Source of the DNA: JAFLBI01 sp964616465
Lineage (GTDB): Bacteria; Bacteroidota; Bacteroidia; Chitinophagales; Chitinophagaceae
Length of the DNA stretch: 64,000 bases
NCBI GenBank assembly: GCA_964616465.1
Contig: CAZTTO010000015.1
Coordinates: 1 to 64,000 of the forward strand
Direction of reading: 5' to 3'
The position numbers and the translations under genes are program-made. Below, piece by piece: positions 27,599-37,021 of this stretch. Numbering within the stretch: position 1 is the first letter of the stretch; every line of letters begins with the position of its first letter. The notes beneath the pieces were generated by a model. The model searched no databases. It was not told the DNA's origin and saw only the letters and a list, made by a program, of their open reading frames with translations.

Positions 27599-28246
27599 AT
27601 GGGCCTAAATTCATTCGGTAAATTATTCATGCCAAAAAACACAGTTTTCTACGAACTTTTTGAGGATGTAGCAGAGAGAGTGCATATTATGGGCGAAAAG
27701 TTAGTAGAAATGGTCAATGAAGAAGATCCTTCTAAAAGAACAGAGTTTATAAAACTGATTGAAGATCTTGAACACAAGAATGATGATAGTACCCATAGAT
27801 TATTTACTGAACTGGGTCGAAACTTTATCACACCATTCGATAGAGAAGACATACATTACTTAGCAACCGCACTTGATGATATTGCAGATTATATATTTGC
27901 TACATCAAAAAAAATTGCTTTCTATAGAGTCAACCCCAATGATGAGTGCATTAAGAAAATGGCTGAGCTTATCCTAGCAGGCACAATTGAAATCAAGAAG
28001 TCGGTTCTAGGTTTAAGAAACATGAAGAACCTGAGAGAAATGACTGAATCTTTGGTCCGTGTAAATAGCATTGAGAATCAAGCTGACGATGTGTTTGATC
28101 AGGCCATTGAAAGACTTTTTGAATTAGAACATGATTTCAAAGAAGTCATTAAAAAAAGAGAAATTTATCAAGTTATGGAACTTGCAACAGATAAATGTGA
28201 AGATGCAGGTAACGTAATTGAATCTATTATCATTAAATACGCATAA
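27599..28246 (+). CDS. DUF47 family PhoU-like regulator of Pit
   Basis: 215 residues, all helical with no membrane segment (MGLNSFGKLFMPKNTVFYEL, LEHKNDDSTHRLFTELGR, DREDIHYLATALDDIADYI, ENQADDVFDQAIERLFELE). The D/E-rich E/DxxxD repeats are the metal-binding signature of PhoU-type bundles. Genes of this family typically precede pit and modulate phosphate uptake (family knowledge). Here it is sandwiched between two Pit genes, 93 bp after the first and 59 bp before the second. A terminator-like hairpin follows it, so the downstream permease may be expressed at a lower level. Confidence 0.9.
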   Translation: MGLNSFGKLFMPKNTVFYELFEDVAERVHIMGEKLVEMVNEEDPSKRTEFIKLIEDLEHKNDDSTHRLFTELGRNFITPFDREDIHYLATALDDIADYIFATSKKIAFYRVNPNDECIKKMAELILAGTIEIKKSVLGLRNMKNLREMTESLVRVNSIENQADDVFDQAIERLFELEHDFKEVIKKREIYQVMELATDKCEDAGNVIESIIIKYA

Positions 28247-28254
28247 AATAAATG

Positions 28255-28277
28255 AGCAGCCCTATAAAGGCTGCTTT
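28255..28277 (+). terminator. Terminator-like hairpin between DUF47 and pit genes
   Basis: AGCAGCC (28255-28261) and GGCTGCT (28269-28275) form a perfect 7-bp stem with a 7-base loop, followed by TTTGTTG. The short, interrupted T-run suggests partial termination, or an attenuator between two genes of one function. Confidence 0.6.
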
Positions 28278-28305
28278 GTTGTATTAGTGAAAATCAACCC
28301 CAACT

Positions 28306-29346
28306 ATGTTTACCCTCCTAGTTCTCATTATAGCGCTGGCTTTTATATTTGATTACATCAATGGATTCCACGATGCTGCCAATTCCATTGCAACTATTGT
28401 AAGTACAAAAGTTCTTACTCCATTTCAAGCTGTTCTTTGGGCAGCAGTATTCAATTTTGCAGCCTTTTTCATTTCGAAATACATAATAGGAGAATTCAAA
28501 ATTGGTAATACAATTGCGAAATCGGTGCAGGAGAACTTTATAACTTTAGAAGTAATATTTTCTGGTCTCATTGCTGCTATTACCTGGAACCTTTTAACAT
28601 GGTGGTTTGGTATTCCTTCCTCATCTTCTCATACACTTATTGGGGGCTTTATGGGTGCTGCTATTGCTCATGCAGGTGTATTTACAACTCATTGGACCGA
28701 TGTCATTAAGATGAGTGTTGTTGCGCCAATTTTTGCATTCATTTTTCTTGCACCACTTATAGGTATGTTTATAGCATTTGTTATAACCATACTTATTGTG
28801 CATATATGTAAGAACAGTAATCCATATAAAGCAGAAACTTGGTTTAAAAGATTGCAGCTTGTTTCATCTGCTGCATTTAGTTTAGGTCATGGTGGAAATG
28901 ATGCACAAAAAGTGATGGGTATTATTGGGGCAGCGCTTATTTTTTATAACAAGCAACTTGGTATTGATTTAACCTTTAATGAGTTTGTGAATCAGTACGC
29001 TTGGGTTCCATTTTGTAGCTTTCTTGCCATTGCACTTGGTACATTAAGTGGCGGATGGAAGATTGTAAAAACCATGGGAACAAAGATTACCAAGGTTACT
29101 CCATTAGAAGGTGTAAGTGCAGAGACTGCTGGAGCTATAACTTTATATGTTTCTGAACATTTTGGTATTCCTGTTAGTACAACACATACCATCACCGGAT
29201 CAATCATTGGTGTTGGAGCTACAAAACGTTTATCAGCCGTTCGCTGGGGTGTAACCATTAGTTTACTTTGGGCATGGATATTAACTATCCCTATTTCTGC
29301 AGGTATAGCTGCTGTTGTTTACTATTTAATTCGCATGGCATTCTAA
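28306..29346 (+). CDS. pit: Inorganic phosphate transporter, Pit family
   Basis: 346 residues with about nine hydrophobic helices. The two family signatures are intact: GFHDAANSIATIVSTKVL (residues about 20-37) and SLGHGGNDAQKVMGIIG in the second half. The paired motifs IPSSSSHTLIGGFMGA and IPVSTTHTITGSIIGVG are also intact. It imports phosphate, usually as a metal-phosphate complex with protons (family knowledge). The length is normal for short bacterial Pit proteins, unlike the long homologue at 25265. It follows its DUF47 partner and precedes galE by 16 bp. Confidence 0.95.
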   Translation: MFTLLVLIIALAFIFDYINGFHDAANSIATIVSTKVLTPFQAVLWAAVFNFAAFFISKYIIGEFKIGNTIAKSVQENFITLEVIFSGLIAAITWNLLTWWFGIPSSSSHTLIGGFMGAAIAHAGVFTTHWTDVIKMSVVAPIFAFIFLAPLIGMFIAFVITILIVHICKNSNPYKAETWFKRLQLVSSAAFSLGHGGNDAQKVMGIIGAALIFYNKQLGIDLTFNEFVNQYAWVPFCSFLAIALGTLSGGWKIVKTMGTKITKVTPLEGVSAETAGAITLYVSEHFGIPVSTTHTITGSIIGVGATKRLSAVRWGVTISLLWAWILTIPISAGIAAVVYYLIRMAF

Positions 29347-29362
29347 TTTGTATATTAGCACC

Positions 29363-30382
29363 ATGAAGAAAATTTTGGTGACTGGAGGATGTGGCTATAT
29401 TGGCTCACACACGATTGTTGATTTACTAGAACATGGATTTGAAGTTGTAAGTGTTGATGATTTCTCAAATTCATACCCTTCTGTCCTTGATGATATTGAA
29501 CAGATTAGCGGCAAAAGAATTGAAAACTTTACTACTAACCTTACCGACTTCTCCGCTACAAAAAAAATATTTGAAAAGCACCCTGATATTGCTGGCATCA
29601 TACATTTTGCTGCTTTTAAAGCAGTTGGGGAATCTGTAAATCAGCCTCTAGAATATTACCACAATAACCTTACATCACTAATAAATTTACTTCAACTGTC
29701 AGTAGAATTTGATGTAAAGAATTTTGTATTCTCTTCTTCTTGCACTGTTTATGGTAATCCCGACTCAATTCCTGTTACTGAAAACTTTCCTATGAAAGAG
29801 GCTGCATCTCCTTATGGTGCAACCAAACAAATGGGAGAAAGAATTATTCAAGACCTTGTACAAACTGGAAAAATTCAAGCTACACTTCTAAGGTATTTTA
29901 ATCCTGTTGGTGCCCACCCAAGTATTTTACTGGGAGAATTACCCATAGGAAAGCCTTTGAATTTGGTCCCAGTAATTACACAAACAGCTGTTGGAATACT
30001 GCCAGAAATGCAAGTCTTTGGAAGTGATTATCCAACTAGAGATGGATCTTGTATCAGAGATTTCATTCACGTTTGTGATATTGCTCGCGCTCATACACTT
30101 GCTGTTGAACAATTAATGGAACAGCGCAACAAAGTACCCTGTGAAATTTTTAATCTAGGAACCGGACTAGGTATCACAGTTTTAGAAGCTATTCAAGCTT
30201 TCGAAAAAGTGAGCAAAGTTCAACTACCTTATCGAATTGCTCCAAGAAGAGCAGGCGATGTTGTTGCAATTTATGCCAACAATGAAAAGGCGGTAAATGA
30301 ATTAGGCTGGAAAATTCAATACGATATAGAAGCTATGATGGATACTGCTTGGAAATGGCAGCAATCATTACCTAAAAGCTAA
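29363..30382 (+). CDS. galE: UDP-glucose 4-epimerase
   Basis: 339 residues from ATG 29363, giving the expected MKKILVTGGCGYIGSHT NAD-binding start; a TTG at 29348 would add five residues. Catalytic features are SSSCTVYG (Ser) and YGATKQ (Tyr and Lys). Substrate-site motifs RYFNPVGAHPS and GTRDGSCIRDFIHV-like DYPTRDGSCIRDFIHV also match GalE. It interconverts UDP-glucose and UDP-galactose for surface polysaccharides and galactose use. It starts 16 bp after pit, so it may share that transcript, although no functional link is apparent. Confidence 0.95.
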   Translation: MKKILVTGGCGYIGSHTIVDLLEHGFEVVSVDDFSNSYPSVLDDIEQISGKRIENFTTNLTDFSATKKIFEKHPDIAGIIHFAAFKAVGESVNQPLEYYHNNLTSLINLLQLSVEFDVKNFVFSSSCTVYGNPDSIPVTENFPMKEAASPYGATKQMGERIIQDLVQTGKIQATLLRYFNPVGAHPSILLGELPIGKPLNLVPVITQTAVGILPEMQVFGSDYPTRDGSCIRDFIHVCDIARAHTLAVEQLMEQRNKVPCEIFNLGTGLGITVLEAIQAFEKVSKVQLPYRIAPRRAGDVVAIYANNEKAVNELGWKIQYDIEAMMDTAWKWQQSLPKS

Positions 30383-30390
30383 TGATCTAA

Positions 30391-31077
30391 CTAAAGCTGA
30401 TTATAATACTGGACTAATTCGAGCATATCTTTTTCCTGCTTCACATTTTTCTTTTTCTGAGTCATGTAGCTTTTTAGTTGCTCCTGTTGATCTTTTAGTA
30501 GCTCAATAAATGCATCATTGTTCTTTTGCAATGAAAACATCTGCCCTTCTTTATAAATATAATAACTCTCTTGTCGGGTATAGGTTCTTATTACAGAAGC
30601 GCTTCCATAAGGCTTAGAATCTGTTGCTTTAATTTTGTATGATTTCAATAAGGATATTTTTCCCTCAGCTAATACTATATAAAATGTATTCTTATCGTTT
30701 TTATCGATTGCTGGATATCCCGATTTCAAAAGGCCACTCAACTCTTTAAAGCCATCGCAGTTTTTATCGAACTCAACTTTTTCTGGAACACCAATAATTT
30801 CTAATTCAGTATCTGCCTCTTTTCCTGGAAAAAACCAAATACGCCTCTCCCAATCATATCTCAACGATACATTGGGATATGCTTTATTCCCAGGCATTAC
30901 AATTGTTGCTGTACACCATTTTCTTGGGTACATAGGACTGCCCTCAATATTAATGTGAGCTTTCTCAAATAGAGGTTGTCCCATACCATCTTGCAAAAAA
31001 TTTGAATTGGTAAAATTCAATTGTCCAAAAGAACCTTGCGCGATTAGGATAGACGCAATAAATAAAAGTGGCTTCAT
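30391..31077 (-). CDS. Secreted protein of unknown function
   Basis: 228 residues with a signal peptide (MKPLLFIASILIAQGSFGQ). The mature part starts LNFTNSNFLQDG, is beta-rich in the middle (WCTATIVMPGN, VSLRYDWERRIWFFPGKEAD) and ends in a Lys/Gln-rich helix (KDQQEQLKSYMTQKKKNVKQ). I recognise no family. It converges with galE, 8 bp apart, and lies 38 bp downstream of prfA, probably in the same transcript. Location is inferred to be periplasm or outer membrane. Confidence 0.7.
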   Translation of the reverse strand: MKPLLFIASILIAQGSFGQLNFTNSNFLQDGMGQPLFEKAHINIEGSPMYPRKWCTATIVMPGNKAYPNVSLRYDWERRIWFFPGKEADTELEIIGVPEKVEFDKNCDGFKELSGLLKSGYPAIDKNDKNTFYIVLAEGKISLLKSYKIKATDSKPYGSASVIRTYTRQESYYIYKEGQMFSLQKNNDAFIELLKDQQEQLKSYMTQKKKNVKQEKDMLELVQYYNQL

Positions 31078-31115
31078 GTTGTTAAGATACCAAAAATCTG
31101 GCCAGATTTACATTT

Positions 31116-32177
31116 CTATTGATTTGCCATCTTCTCAGCGTTTTCCGCCAACTGAAGCTTTTCAATGAAATCGTCCAAATCCCCGTTGACAACTGCGTCT
31201 AGATTATAAGAAGTATGACCAATTCTGTGATCTGTAACCCGCCCCTGTGGCCAGTTATAGGTTCTAATTTTTGCGCTTCTATCACCAGTACTAACCAATG
31301 TTTTTCTTTGACGTGCTATCTCTTCCTCCTGTTTTCTCACCTGCTCTTCATATAACTTGGTACGCAACATTGCCATTGCTTTTTCTCTGTTACCTAACTG
31401 AGTTCTCTCAGTTTGACAAACCACAACTGTACCAGTAGGAATATGGGTTAAAAACACTTTTGTTTCTACCTTATTTACGTTTTGTCCACCTGATCCCCCA
31501 CTTCGTGCTGTTTCCATTTTCACATCGCTCTCCTTCAGTTCAAAATCAACTTCTTCTGCTTCTGGCATAACCGCAACCGTAGCTGCCGAAGTATGAACCC
31601 TTCCTTGTGTCTCGGTATCTGGCACACGCTGAACACGATGTACGCCGCTTTCAAATTTTAAAGTGCCATATACGTCCTCTCCAGTTACTTCAACCACAAC
31701 CTCCTTATATCCGCCAACAGTTCCCTCACTCTCACTCACCACCTGCGCCTTCCAGCCTCGCTTTGCACAATATTTCAAGTACATCCCTAATAAATCACCC
31801 GCAAATAAGCTGGCTTCATCCCCGCCAGTTCCTGCCCTAATTTCAAGAATCGCATTTTTATCGTCTTGAGGATCTTTAGGTATCAATAATTGAGTCAATT
31901 CTTTTTCTAATCTTTCCTTATTCTCTTCTAATTCCGGGAGCTCCATTTTAGCGAGCTCACGCATGTCTTCATCCTGACTATTCAAGCCCTCTTTCGCAAA
32001 CTGATAGTCACTGAGCACTTTTTGATACTCTTTATATGGAAGCACCACCTTCTCCAAAGAGCGGTATTCCTTGCTGTATTTGCTGAATTCCTTAGGGTTA
32101 CCAATAATCTCAGGATTGGTTAAAGCAATACCAACTTGTTCAAATCTGGCCAGAATGGCCTCCAATTTATCCATCAT
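31116..32177 (-). CDS. prfA: Peptide chain release factor 1
   Basis: 353 residues, normal RF1 length. The stop-codon recognition segment reads HRVQRVPDTETQGRVHTSA, where PDT stands at the RF1 PxT position (RF2 has SPF), so it should read UAA and UAG. The catalytic loop SGGSGGQNVNKVETKV carries the GGQ whose Gln is methylated and triggers peptide release on the ribosome. The C-terminus (GRVTDHRIGHTSYNL) is typical. It is divergent from the aminoacylase at 32252. Essential housekeeping gene with no oddities. Confidence 0.97.
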   Translation of the reverse strand: MMDKLEAILARFEQVGIALTNPEIIGNPKEFSKYSKEYRSLEKVVLPYKEYQKVLSDYQFAKEGLNSQDEDMRELAKMELPELEENKERLEKELTQLLIPKDPQDDKNAILEIRAGTGGDEASLFAGDLLGMYLKYCAKRGWKAQVVSESEGTVGGYKEVVVEVTGEDVYGTLKFESGVHRVQRVPDTETQGRVHTSAATVAVMPEAEEVDFELKESDVKMETARSGGSGGQNVNKVETKVFLTHIPTGTVVVCQTERTQLGNREKAMAMLRTKLYEEQVRKQEEEIARQRKTLVSTGDRSAKIRTYNWPQGRVTDHRIGHTSYNLDAVVNGDLDDFIEKLQLAENAEKMANQ

Positions 32178-32251
32178 AAGGGCGCAAAAATACGGCTTTC
32201 AGTCTTCAGAATCCCGTTGGATGTTGTAACTTACTTTTTCGAAACAACCTC

Positions 32252-33826
32252 ATGAAACAATTTATAGCTACTGCCCTTGGCGTTTTACTGGCTCTGCAGT
32301 CCATTTCGCAGCAAGCCGATATAATTATCAAAAATGGGCGAATTATTGACGGGTCAGGGAACTCTTGGTATCGAGCAGATCTCGCAGTTCAGAACGGAAA
32401 AATTGCGGCTATAGGCCGATTAGAAAGCTGGAAGGCCGAAAAAATCATTGATGCTAAGAACTTAATTATTGCACCGGGATTCATTGACGTGCATACTCAT
32501 ATTGAAGGAAATGAGGCTGGGAATCCACTTGCTACCAACTTTATATACGATGGTGTTACAACTGTTATAGCTGGTAACTGCGGTTCTTCGAACAGAAATA
32601 TGGGCGCTTATTTTAAATGGATTGATAGCCTGCGTGTTTCGGTAAATATTGCCAGCCTTATTGGACAAAACGATATCAGAAAATCAGTAATGGGAACAGC
32701 CAATAGGCCAGCTACAGAAGAAGAGATGAAAAAAATGGAGTCAATCATGGAACAAGCTATGAAAGACGGAGCAGTTGGACTATCGACTGGACTGATTTAC
32801 ATACCTGGTGCTTATACTCCTACTGAGGAAATTATTCGACTTGCAAAAATTGCGGGAAAATATGGAGGCGTTTATGCTACACATATGCGCGATGAGGGCG
32901 ATCGGGTGGTCGAAGCCATTGATGAAGCTTTACATATTGGAAGATCGGCATCCATTCCTGTTCAAATTTCTCATTTTAAAGTAAGTGGACAACAAAATTG
33001 GGGGAGAAGCAAAGAAACCTTGGCCATGGTTGAGAAAGCAAGAACGGAAGGGTTAGATGTAACCATTGATCAATATCCATACACTGCAAGTAGCACTTCG
33101 CTAAGTACACTTTTACCCGACGATGTTTTAGCAGATGGAAGAGATTCTTTGCTAAAACGCCTAGACGATCCTGTTAAACGTAAGTATATCATTGAATACA
33201 TGCTGGCAAAGTTGAAAAAAAGAAAATTAAAGCATTGGAGTTATGCAGTGGTTGCACAGTTTACACCAGATGCACGATTTCAAGGAAAAAGTATTGAAGA
33301 AATAAATTTGTTATTAGGCAGGAAGCATAAAGCATCAGAAGAAGCCTTGACTATTCTTGATATTATGAAACAAGGAAATCCTTCTATGGTATTTCATGGA
33401 ATGAGTGAAGGGGATATTGAGTACTTTATGAAATATCCGTTCAATATGTTTGCTAGTGATGCAAGTATTAGAATATTTGGTGAAGGTGTGCCACATCCAA
33501 GAGGCTATGGTACGAATGCCAGGATATTAGGACATTATGTACGTGAGAAAAAAGTGATAGCAATTGAAGAAGCCATTCGCAGAATGACTTCACTACCTGC
33601 ACAAAAATTCAACTTACGAGATAGAGGTTTCATCTTACCAGGATTTGCAGCTGACCTTGTGATATTTGATGAAAATGTTATTATAGACAAATCGACTTTT
33701 ACTGAACCACACCAATATTCAATAGGTATTCAATGGGTTTTGGTAAATGGACAAGTTACTCTTGAAAATGGAAAGCATACTAACTTGAGAAATGGACAAG
33801 TCTTGAAAAAAGCAAATAATCTGTAA
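32252..33826 (+). CDS. N-acyl-D-amino-acid deacylase/amidohydrolase, secreted
   Basis: 524 residues starting with a signal peptide (MKQFIATALGVLLALQSISQ). The amidohydrolase fold shows the small beta domain (IIKNGRIIDGSG), the metal motif DVHTHIE, and metal ligands in YATHMRDEG and IPVQISHFK, plus the late Asp in FASDASIRIFGEG. The combination HMRDEG with ISHFK is typical of the D-aminoacylase family, which removes acyl groups from D-amino acids. A periplasmic role in peptidoglycan-fragment or D-peptide salvage is plausible. The serine hydrolase follows 10 bp later, and the two may act on the same substrates (inference). Confidence 0.9.
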   Translation: MKQFIATALGVLLALQSISQQADIIIKNGRIIDGSGNSWYRADLAVQNGKIAAIGRLESWKAEKIIDAKNLIIAPGFIDVHTHIEGNEAGNPLATNFIYDGVTTVIAGNCGSSNRNMGAYFKWIDSLRVSVNIASLIGQNDIRKSVMGTANRPATEEEMKKMESIMEQAMKDGAVGLSTGLIYIPGAYTPTEEIIRLAKIAGKYGGVYATHMRDEGDRVVEAIDEALHIGRSASIPVQISHFKVSGQQNWGRSKETLAMVEKARTEGLDVTIDQYPYTASSTSLSTLLPDDVLADGRDSLLKRLDDPVKRKYIIEYMLAKLKKRKLKHWSYAVVAQFTPDARFQGKSIEEINLLLGRKHKASEEALTILDIMKQGNPSMVFHGMSEGDIEYFMKYPFNMFASDASIRIFGEGVPHPRGYGTNARILGHYVREKKVIAIEEAIRRMTSLPAQKFNLRDRGFILPGFAADLVIFDENVIIDKSTFTEPHQYSIGIQWVLVNGQVTLENGKHTNLRNGQVLKKANNL

Positions 33827-33836
33827 AATAAAATTC

Positions 33837-34955
33837 ATGAAAAAGAGCTTTAAGTTTACAATAGCATGGCTGATTATTTGCCTTTTACTTGTTGGAGTAA
33901 CAAATGGCCAACAAGCATCTCACAATCAACTTAAAAAAAATATCAAAACACTACTTGAAAAATGGAATAGTGAAAAAGAGATGGGTATTGCTGTACTAGT
34001 TGGACATGAAGGGAAAATCATTTATCACAGCACAGTGGGCTTGCGCAATAGAGCAAGAAATGAGAAAATCAAGAGGAAGGATTTATTTGAGTATGCGTCT
34101 GTTAGCAAACAATTCACGGCTTCTGTTATTCTAATGCTAGAACAGAATGGGAAACTAACTGTAGATGATAGTGTGCATTGGTACATTCAGTCGCCCTATA
34201 AAAACATCACAATTCGTCACTTATTACAACATACAAGTGGCTTACCCGACTATCAGCAAGTGATGAGTATGTTTTGGGACAAGTCAAAAATTGCAGATAA
34301 TAACGATATACTTGAGTATTTAAATAAATATCAACCTCCCATTTTATTTCAACCTGGAGCAACTTATGAATATAGCAATACCGGATATATTTTTCTTGCT
34401 AGTATAGCTGAAAAAGCCTCAGGGAAAGATTTTAGAACGTTACTAGATAGTGGCATATTTCTTCCATCTAAAATGAAAACTGCAGCCTTAAGAACTCCAG
34501 CAGAAAGATCTACTATTTCAAATTTTACAAAAGGCTACGTTTGGAATCAACCAGAAAAAAGGTACCAATCAGCAGATTCCATGATTCAATTTAATTATAC
34601 CATTTGGCTAGGTAATCGGAAAGGACCGGGAAGAGTAAGTGGCAGTTTATTAGATTTATGGAAATGGGATCAAGCATTAAGAGCCAACAAAGTATTAACC
34701 CAAGCAAGTCAAGATAAAGCGTTTACACCAGCAAAGCTAAATAGTGGCAAATCGTATATGTACGGATTTGGATGGGACATTGAAAACCACCCAAAACTTG
34801 GCAGAATTGTATCGCATAATGGCGACAATCCGGGGTTTAAATCGCAGTTTATTCGCTACTTAGATGCAGGTTATACCATCATTGTTCTAACCAATCATGC
34901 TCATCCACATTTCGACCGATTTATTCAAGAACTAACACAGCTAATAGGCCATTAA
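33837..34955 (+). CDS. Serine hydrolase of the beta-lactamase/D-Ala-D-Ala peptidase type
   Basis: 372 residues with a signal peptide (FKFTIAWLIICLLLVGVTNGQ). The class C beta-lactamase/esterase motifs are in order: SVSK (nucleophile Ser, with Lys three later), YSN (YEYSNTGY) and HNGDNPG in place of KTG. Members include D-aminopeptidases, esterases and peptidases, so the substrate cannot be read from the sequence. It is in an operon with the D-aminoacylase upstream. Its 3' end overlaps the convergent E1 gene by 15 bp. A resistance function is not implied. Confidence 0.9.
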   Translation: MKKSFKFTIAWLIICLLLVGVTNGQQASHNQLKKNIKTLLEKWNSEKEMGIAVLVGHEGKIIYHSTVGLRNRARNEKIKRKDLFEYASVSKQFTASVILMLEQNGKLTVDDSVHWYIQSPYKNITIRHLLQHTSGLPDYQQVMSMFWDKSKIADNNDILEYLNKYQPPILFQPGATYEYSNTGYIFLASIAEKASGKDFRTLLDSGIFLPSKMKTAALRTPAERSTISNFTKGYVWNQPEKRYQSADSMIQFNYTIWLGNRKGPGRVSGSLLDLWKWDQALRANKVLTQASQDKAFTPAKLNSGKSYMYGFGWDIENHPKLGRIVSHNGDNPGFKSQFIRYLDAGYTIIVLTNHAHPHFDRFIQELTQLIGH

Positions 34956-36950
34956 TTTTTCAACGGAATGCTGCAAGCGTTGTTTGGCTAAAAAATGCTG
35001 TTCCAACTCAATACTAAATGGTACAGGTGTATCCAAACTCGCACAGCGTACTATAGGTGCATCTAGATAAGTAAAACAATGTTCAGAAATCCAGGCTGAA
35101 AGTTCGCCACCAATGCCGCCAATTAAAGTGTCCTCATGCAATAAGAGTACTTTACCAGTCGATTGAACTGCTTCACGAATAGCATCATAGTCGAGCGGAA
35201 GTAAAGAACGTAAGTCTAAAATATAACAGGAAACATCTGGATGAGAAGAAGCGTATTCCATTGCCCAATGAACGCCAGAGCCATAAGTTAGAATAGCTAT
35301 ATCATCACCTTCTTGTACCACTCTTGCTTTACCAATTTCAACTTCATAATAAGCATCAGGCACCCAACCAGAAATACTTCTATACAAAGCCTTATGCTCA
35401 AAAAACATGACAGGATTAGGATCTTCGATAGCTGCAATTAACAACCCTTTAGCATCGTGTGGTGTGGATGGATACACAACTTTTAATCCGGGTGTATGCA
35501 CAAACCAAGCTTCATTACTTTGACTGTGAAAAGGACCTGCACCTACTCCACCTCCTGTTGGCATGCGAACAACCACATCAGCAGATTGTCCCCATCTATA
35601 ATGAATTTTAGCTAGGTTATTGATAATTTGATTGAAGCCTACAGAAACAAAATCAGCAAACTGCATTTCAACCATACTTTTAAATCCTTCCAAGCTCAAT
35701 CCAAGTGCTGCACCTAAAATAGCACTCTCACAAAGTGGCGTATTTCTAACCCGTTTGCGGCCATATTTTTCAAGAAGACCTTCAGTAATTTTAAATGCAC
35801 CGCCATATTCAGCAATATCTTGCCCCATTAAAATGAGGTTACCATGCATTTCCATACTTTGCTTCAATCCGTCTTGTATGGCATTGATAAAGCGCTTTTC
35901 TTGTACACCCTTATCAGACTCAGTTGACAATTCATTTTTAATAACAGGTACAAACCCCTCTTCACGAGTGTGTGGGGCATATACATCTTTTAGTTCATCA
36001 TGGGTATTAATAACAGTTGGAGCTGCCTTCATAGCATCTTCCAGCTCCTGTTCAATGTACATTTTAATTTCCTCTTTAATTGCTTCGATTCCTTGTTGAT
36101 CAATGACTTTCGTTTCTATAATAAACTGTTCATAATTCTTAACAGGATCTTTTTCTGCCCATTGTTCAAACAACTCTTTAGGAACATATTTGGTGCCACT
36201 AGCTTCTTCATGCCCACGCATTCTGAAGGTCATACACTCAATTAAATAAGGCTTTTGATGAGAAATACAATAGTCGCGCACACCTTTAATGGTATCAAGC
36301 ACTTCCAACACATTGTTACCATCGATTTGAACACCTTCCATTCCATATCCCTTCGCGCGATCAACTAATGACTTACACCTGTATTGCTCATTTACAGGCG
36401 TACTTAATCCATATCCATTATTTTCAATAATAAAAATGACAGGTAAATCCCACACTGCAGCGACATTCAATGCCTCATGAAAATCACCTTCACTTGTCCC
36501 ACCGTCGCCAGTAAATGCCAAAGCAACTTTGCTCTCACCCTTTAATTGGGCCGCAAGTGCAGCACCATTTGCTAAAGTAAGCTGAGGACCCAAATGCGAA
36601 ATCATGCCGCATATATGATGTTCAGCAGAACCAAAATGAAAACTTCTTTCCCTCCCTTTTGAATAACCATCTTGATTTCCCTGCCATTGACGAAATAACT
36701 TCGATAAAGGCATCTGACGGGTTGTAAACACACCCAGATTTCTATGCAATGGCATCATCCACTCGTCTGGTCGAAGCGAAAGCGTTGCACCAACCGAAAT
36801 TGCTTCTTGTCCAATTCCACTAAACCACTTGCTAATTTTACCTTGTCGAAGTAATACCAGCATTTTTTCTTCAATCATTCTTGGAAGCAACAATGCTTTA
36901 TATATAGACAATAATTCTTGGTCTGATAGTTTCTTCCTATTGTAGAACAT
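34941..36950 (-). CDS. 2-oxoacid dehydrogenase E1, fused alpha and beta subunits
   Basis: 669 residues. Residues about 1-320 are E1-alpha: the thiamine-diphosphate motif runs from GDGGTSEGDFHEALN to ENNGYGLSTP, and MRGHEEASGTKY matches the phosphorylation-loop region. Residues about 345-669 are E1-beta (GQDIAEYGGAFKITEGL, QFADFVSVGFNQIINNLAK, MPTGGGVGAGPFHSQSNEAW). The overall pattern is closest to branched-chain 2-oxoacid dehydrogenase E1; the fusion in one chain is common in Bacteroidetes. It decarboxylates the 2-oxoacid and acylates the E2 lipoyl group. E2 and E3 are not adjacent, so they are encoded elsewhere. Confidence 0.92.
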   Translation of the reverse strand: MFYNRKKLSDQELLSIYKALLLPRMIEEKMLVLLRQGKISKWFSGIGQEAISVGATLSLRPDEWMMPLHRNLGVFTTRQMPLSKLFRQWQGNQDGYSKGRERSFHFGSAEHHICGMISHLGPQLTLANGAALAAQLKGESKVALAFTGDGGTSEGDFHEALNVAAVWDLPVIFIIENNGYGLSTPVNEQYRCKSLVDRAKGYGMEGVQIDGNNVLEVLDTIKGVRDYCISHQKPYLIECMTFRMRGHEEASGTKYVPKELFEQWAEKDPVKNYEQFIIETKVIDQQGIEAIKEEIKMYIEQELEDAMKAAPTVINTHDELKDVYAPHTREEGFVPVIKNELSTESDKGVQEKRFINAIQDGLKQSMEMHGNLILMGQDIAEYGGAFKITEGLLEKYGRKRVRNTPLCESAILGAALGLSLEGFKSMVEMQFADFVSVGFNQIINNLAKIHYRWGQSADVVVRMPTGGGVGAGPFHSQSNEAWFVHTPGLKVVYPSTPHDAKGLLIAAIEDPNPVMFFEHKALYRSISGWVPDAYYEVEIGKARVVQEGDDIAILTYGSGVHWAMEYASSHPDVSCYILDLRSLLPLDYDAIREAVQSTGKVLLLHEDTLIGGIGGELSAWISEHCFTYLDAPIVRCASLDTPVPFSIELEQHFLAKQRLQHSVEKLMAY

Positions 36951-36990
36951 AACCTCAATTTAGTTAAAGATAAACAGCAAGATGCAAGGA

Positions 36991-37015
36991 ACAAAAAAGC
37001 CGCCCAAAGGCGGCT
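36991..37015 (-). terminator. Intrinsic terminator after the BI-1 family gene
   Basis: AGCCGCC (36998-37004) and GGCGGCT (37009-37015) form a perfect stem with a CAAA loop. On the minus strand it is followed by TTTTTTG. It lies 7 bp past the stop codon at 37022. Confidence 0.9.
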
Positions 37016-37021
37016 ATATCT

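Noticed and set aside
33837..34955. Reading the serine hydrolase as an antibiotic-resistance beta-lactamase
   Set aside because: The third motif is HNG rather than KTG and the partner is a D-aminoacylase, so a peptide or ester substrate is more likely.
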